Of a DNA stretch of 42,677 nucleotides, positions 42,617 through 42,677 are shown piece by piece. Where the stretch lies: positions 1-42,677 of the forward strand of contig SVBO01000008.1 of NCBI GenBank assembly GCA_015058845.1, given 5' to 3'. Source of the stretch: Erysipelotrichaceae bacterium (lineage in GTDB: Bacteria > Bacillota_I > Bacilli_A > Erysipelotrichales > Erysipelotrichaceae). The position numbers and the translations under genes are program-made. Each line of letters opens with the position of its first letter. Positions within the stretch are counted from its first letter, which is position 1. The notes below the pieces were generated by a model. The model made no database searches. It saw only the letters and a list, made by a program, of their open reading frames with translations, and had not been told where the DNA came from.

Positions 42617-42643
42617 GGGTTGTTAGAGATAGCAACTCCTTTT
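42616..42643 (+). terminator. Intrinsic terminator after the last gene
   Basis: GGGGTTGTTA pairs with TAGCAACTCC (two G-T pairs) under a GAGA tetraloop, followed by TTTT. The stem begins at the last base of the stop codon. Confidence 0.8.
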
Positions 42644-42668
42644 CAAATCCTTCATGTTATAGTAGAAT
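42640..42668 (+). promoter_or_regulatory. Possible promoter for a gene right of the window
   Basis: TTTTCA and TAGAAT with a 17-base spacer, at the right edge of the window. The gene it would serve is outside. Confidence 0.35.
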
Positions 42669-42677
42669 ACCTACAAA

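Noticed and set aside
1-42677. CRISPR array, prophage, insertion sequence or tRNA genes
   Set aside because: No regularly spaced repeats, integrase or transposase genes with intact catalytic domains, terminal inverted repeats, or cloverleaf-like sequences were recognised.
1-42677. Dam-type methylation signal as the cause of the GATC excess
   Set aside because: Not adopted as the main reading because intergenic DNA shows no excess, and no methyltransferase gene is in the window; methylation data would be needed.

Overview
This is an A+T-rich chromosomal window from a low-GC Firmicute (Bacillota). The gene order around the replication and ribosomal genes matches the B. subtilis rpsF-ssb-rpsR, yybS-gdpP-rplI-dnaC and walJ-htrA-rlmH blocks. 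GlgD beside GlgC, plus a compact genome with short intergenic gaps and many intrinsic terminators, would fit an Erysipelotrichia-like gut anaerobe. That placement is inference, not proof. No phage, insertion sequence, CRISPR array or tRNA was found, and no gene-free stretch exceeds 300 bases.

Layout. 1-90: 3' end of a 5S rRNA gene and the terminator closing an rRNA operon. 250-2869: a ClpC-like AAA+ protein with a catalytically ruined second ATPase module, then ispD. 2948-6942: a PdaA-like polysaccharide deacetylase, then a three-gene operon (DUF4241 protein, a second unknown protein, a cytoplasmic sulfatase). 7007-9260: tdh-kbl, threonine catabolism. 9450-10458: rpsF-ssb-rpsR behind a structured leader. 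10660-19173: one long operon, yybS-gdpP-rplI-dnaB-M23 peptidase-walJ-htrA-rlmH, joining c-di-AMP turnover, replication and cell-envelope quality control. 19251-19538: ptsH (HPr).

19647-39938 is dominated by glycogen metabolism in four transcription units: pgcA-glgB, glgP, pulA and glgC-glgD-glgA. Together they cover glucose-1-phosphate supply, ADP-glucose formation, chain elongation, branching, phosphorolysis and debranching. Between them lie a MazG-like pyrophosphohydrolase, a membrane-anchored XRE regulator, a GNAT acetyltransferase, a MATE exporter, an MGMT-like protein with a PNPOx-like protein, an orphan solute-binding lipoprotein, ung, folC, a fragment resembling an Rpn/PD-(D/E)XK transposase tail, and a GerQ-like spore-coat protein divergent from glgC. 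40048-42616 is a cassette of a two-TM coiled-coil membrane protein, an XpaC-like protein and an unknown acidic protein.

The most unusual signals are a strong excess of GATC confined to coding DNA and produced by a codon-context rule (NNG before Ile ATC), the ClpC-like protein with a dead D2 module, the DUF4241/sulfatase operon, the GerQ-like gene beside glgCDA, and the XpaC cassette at the right end.
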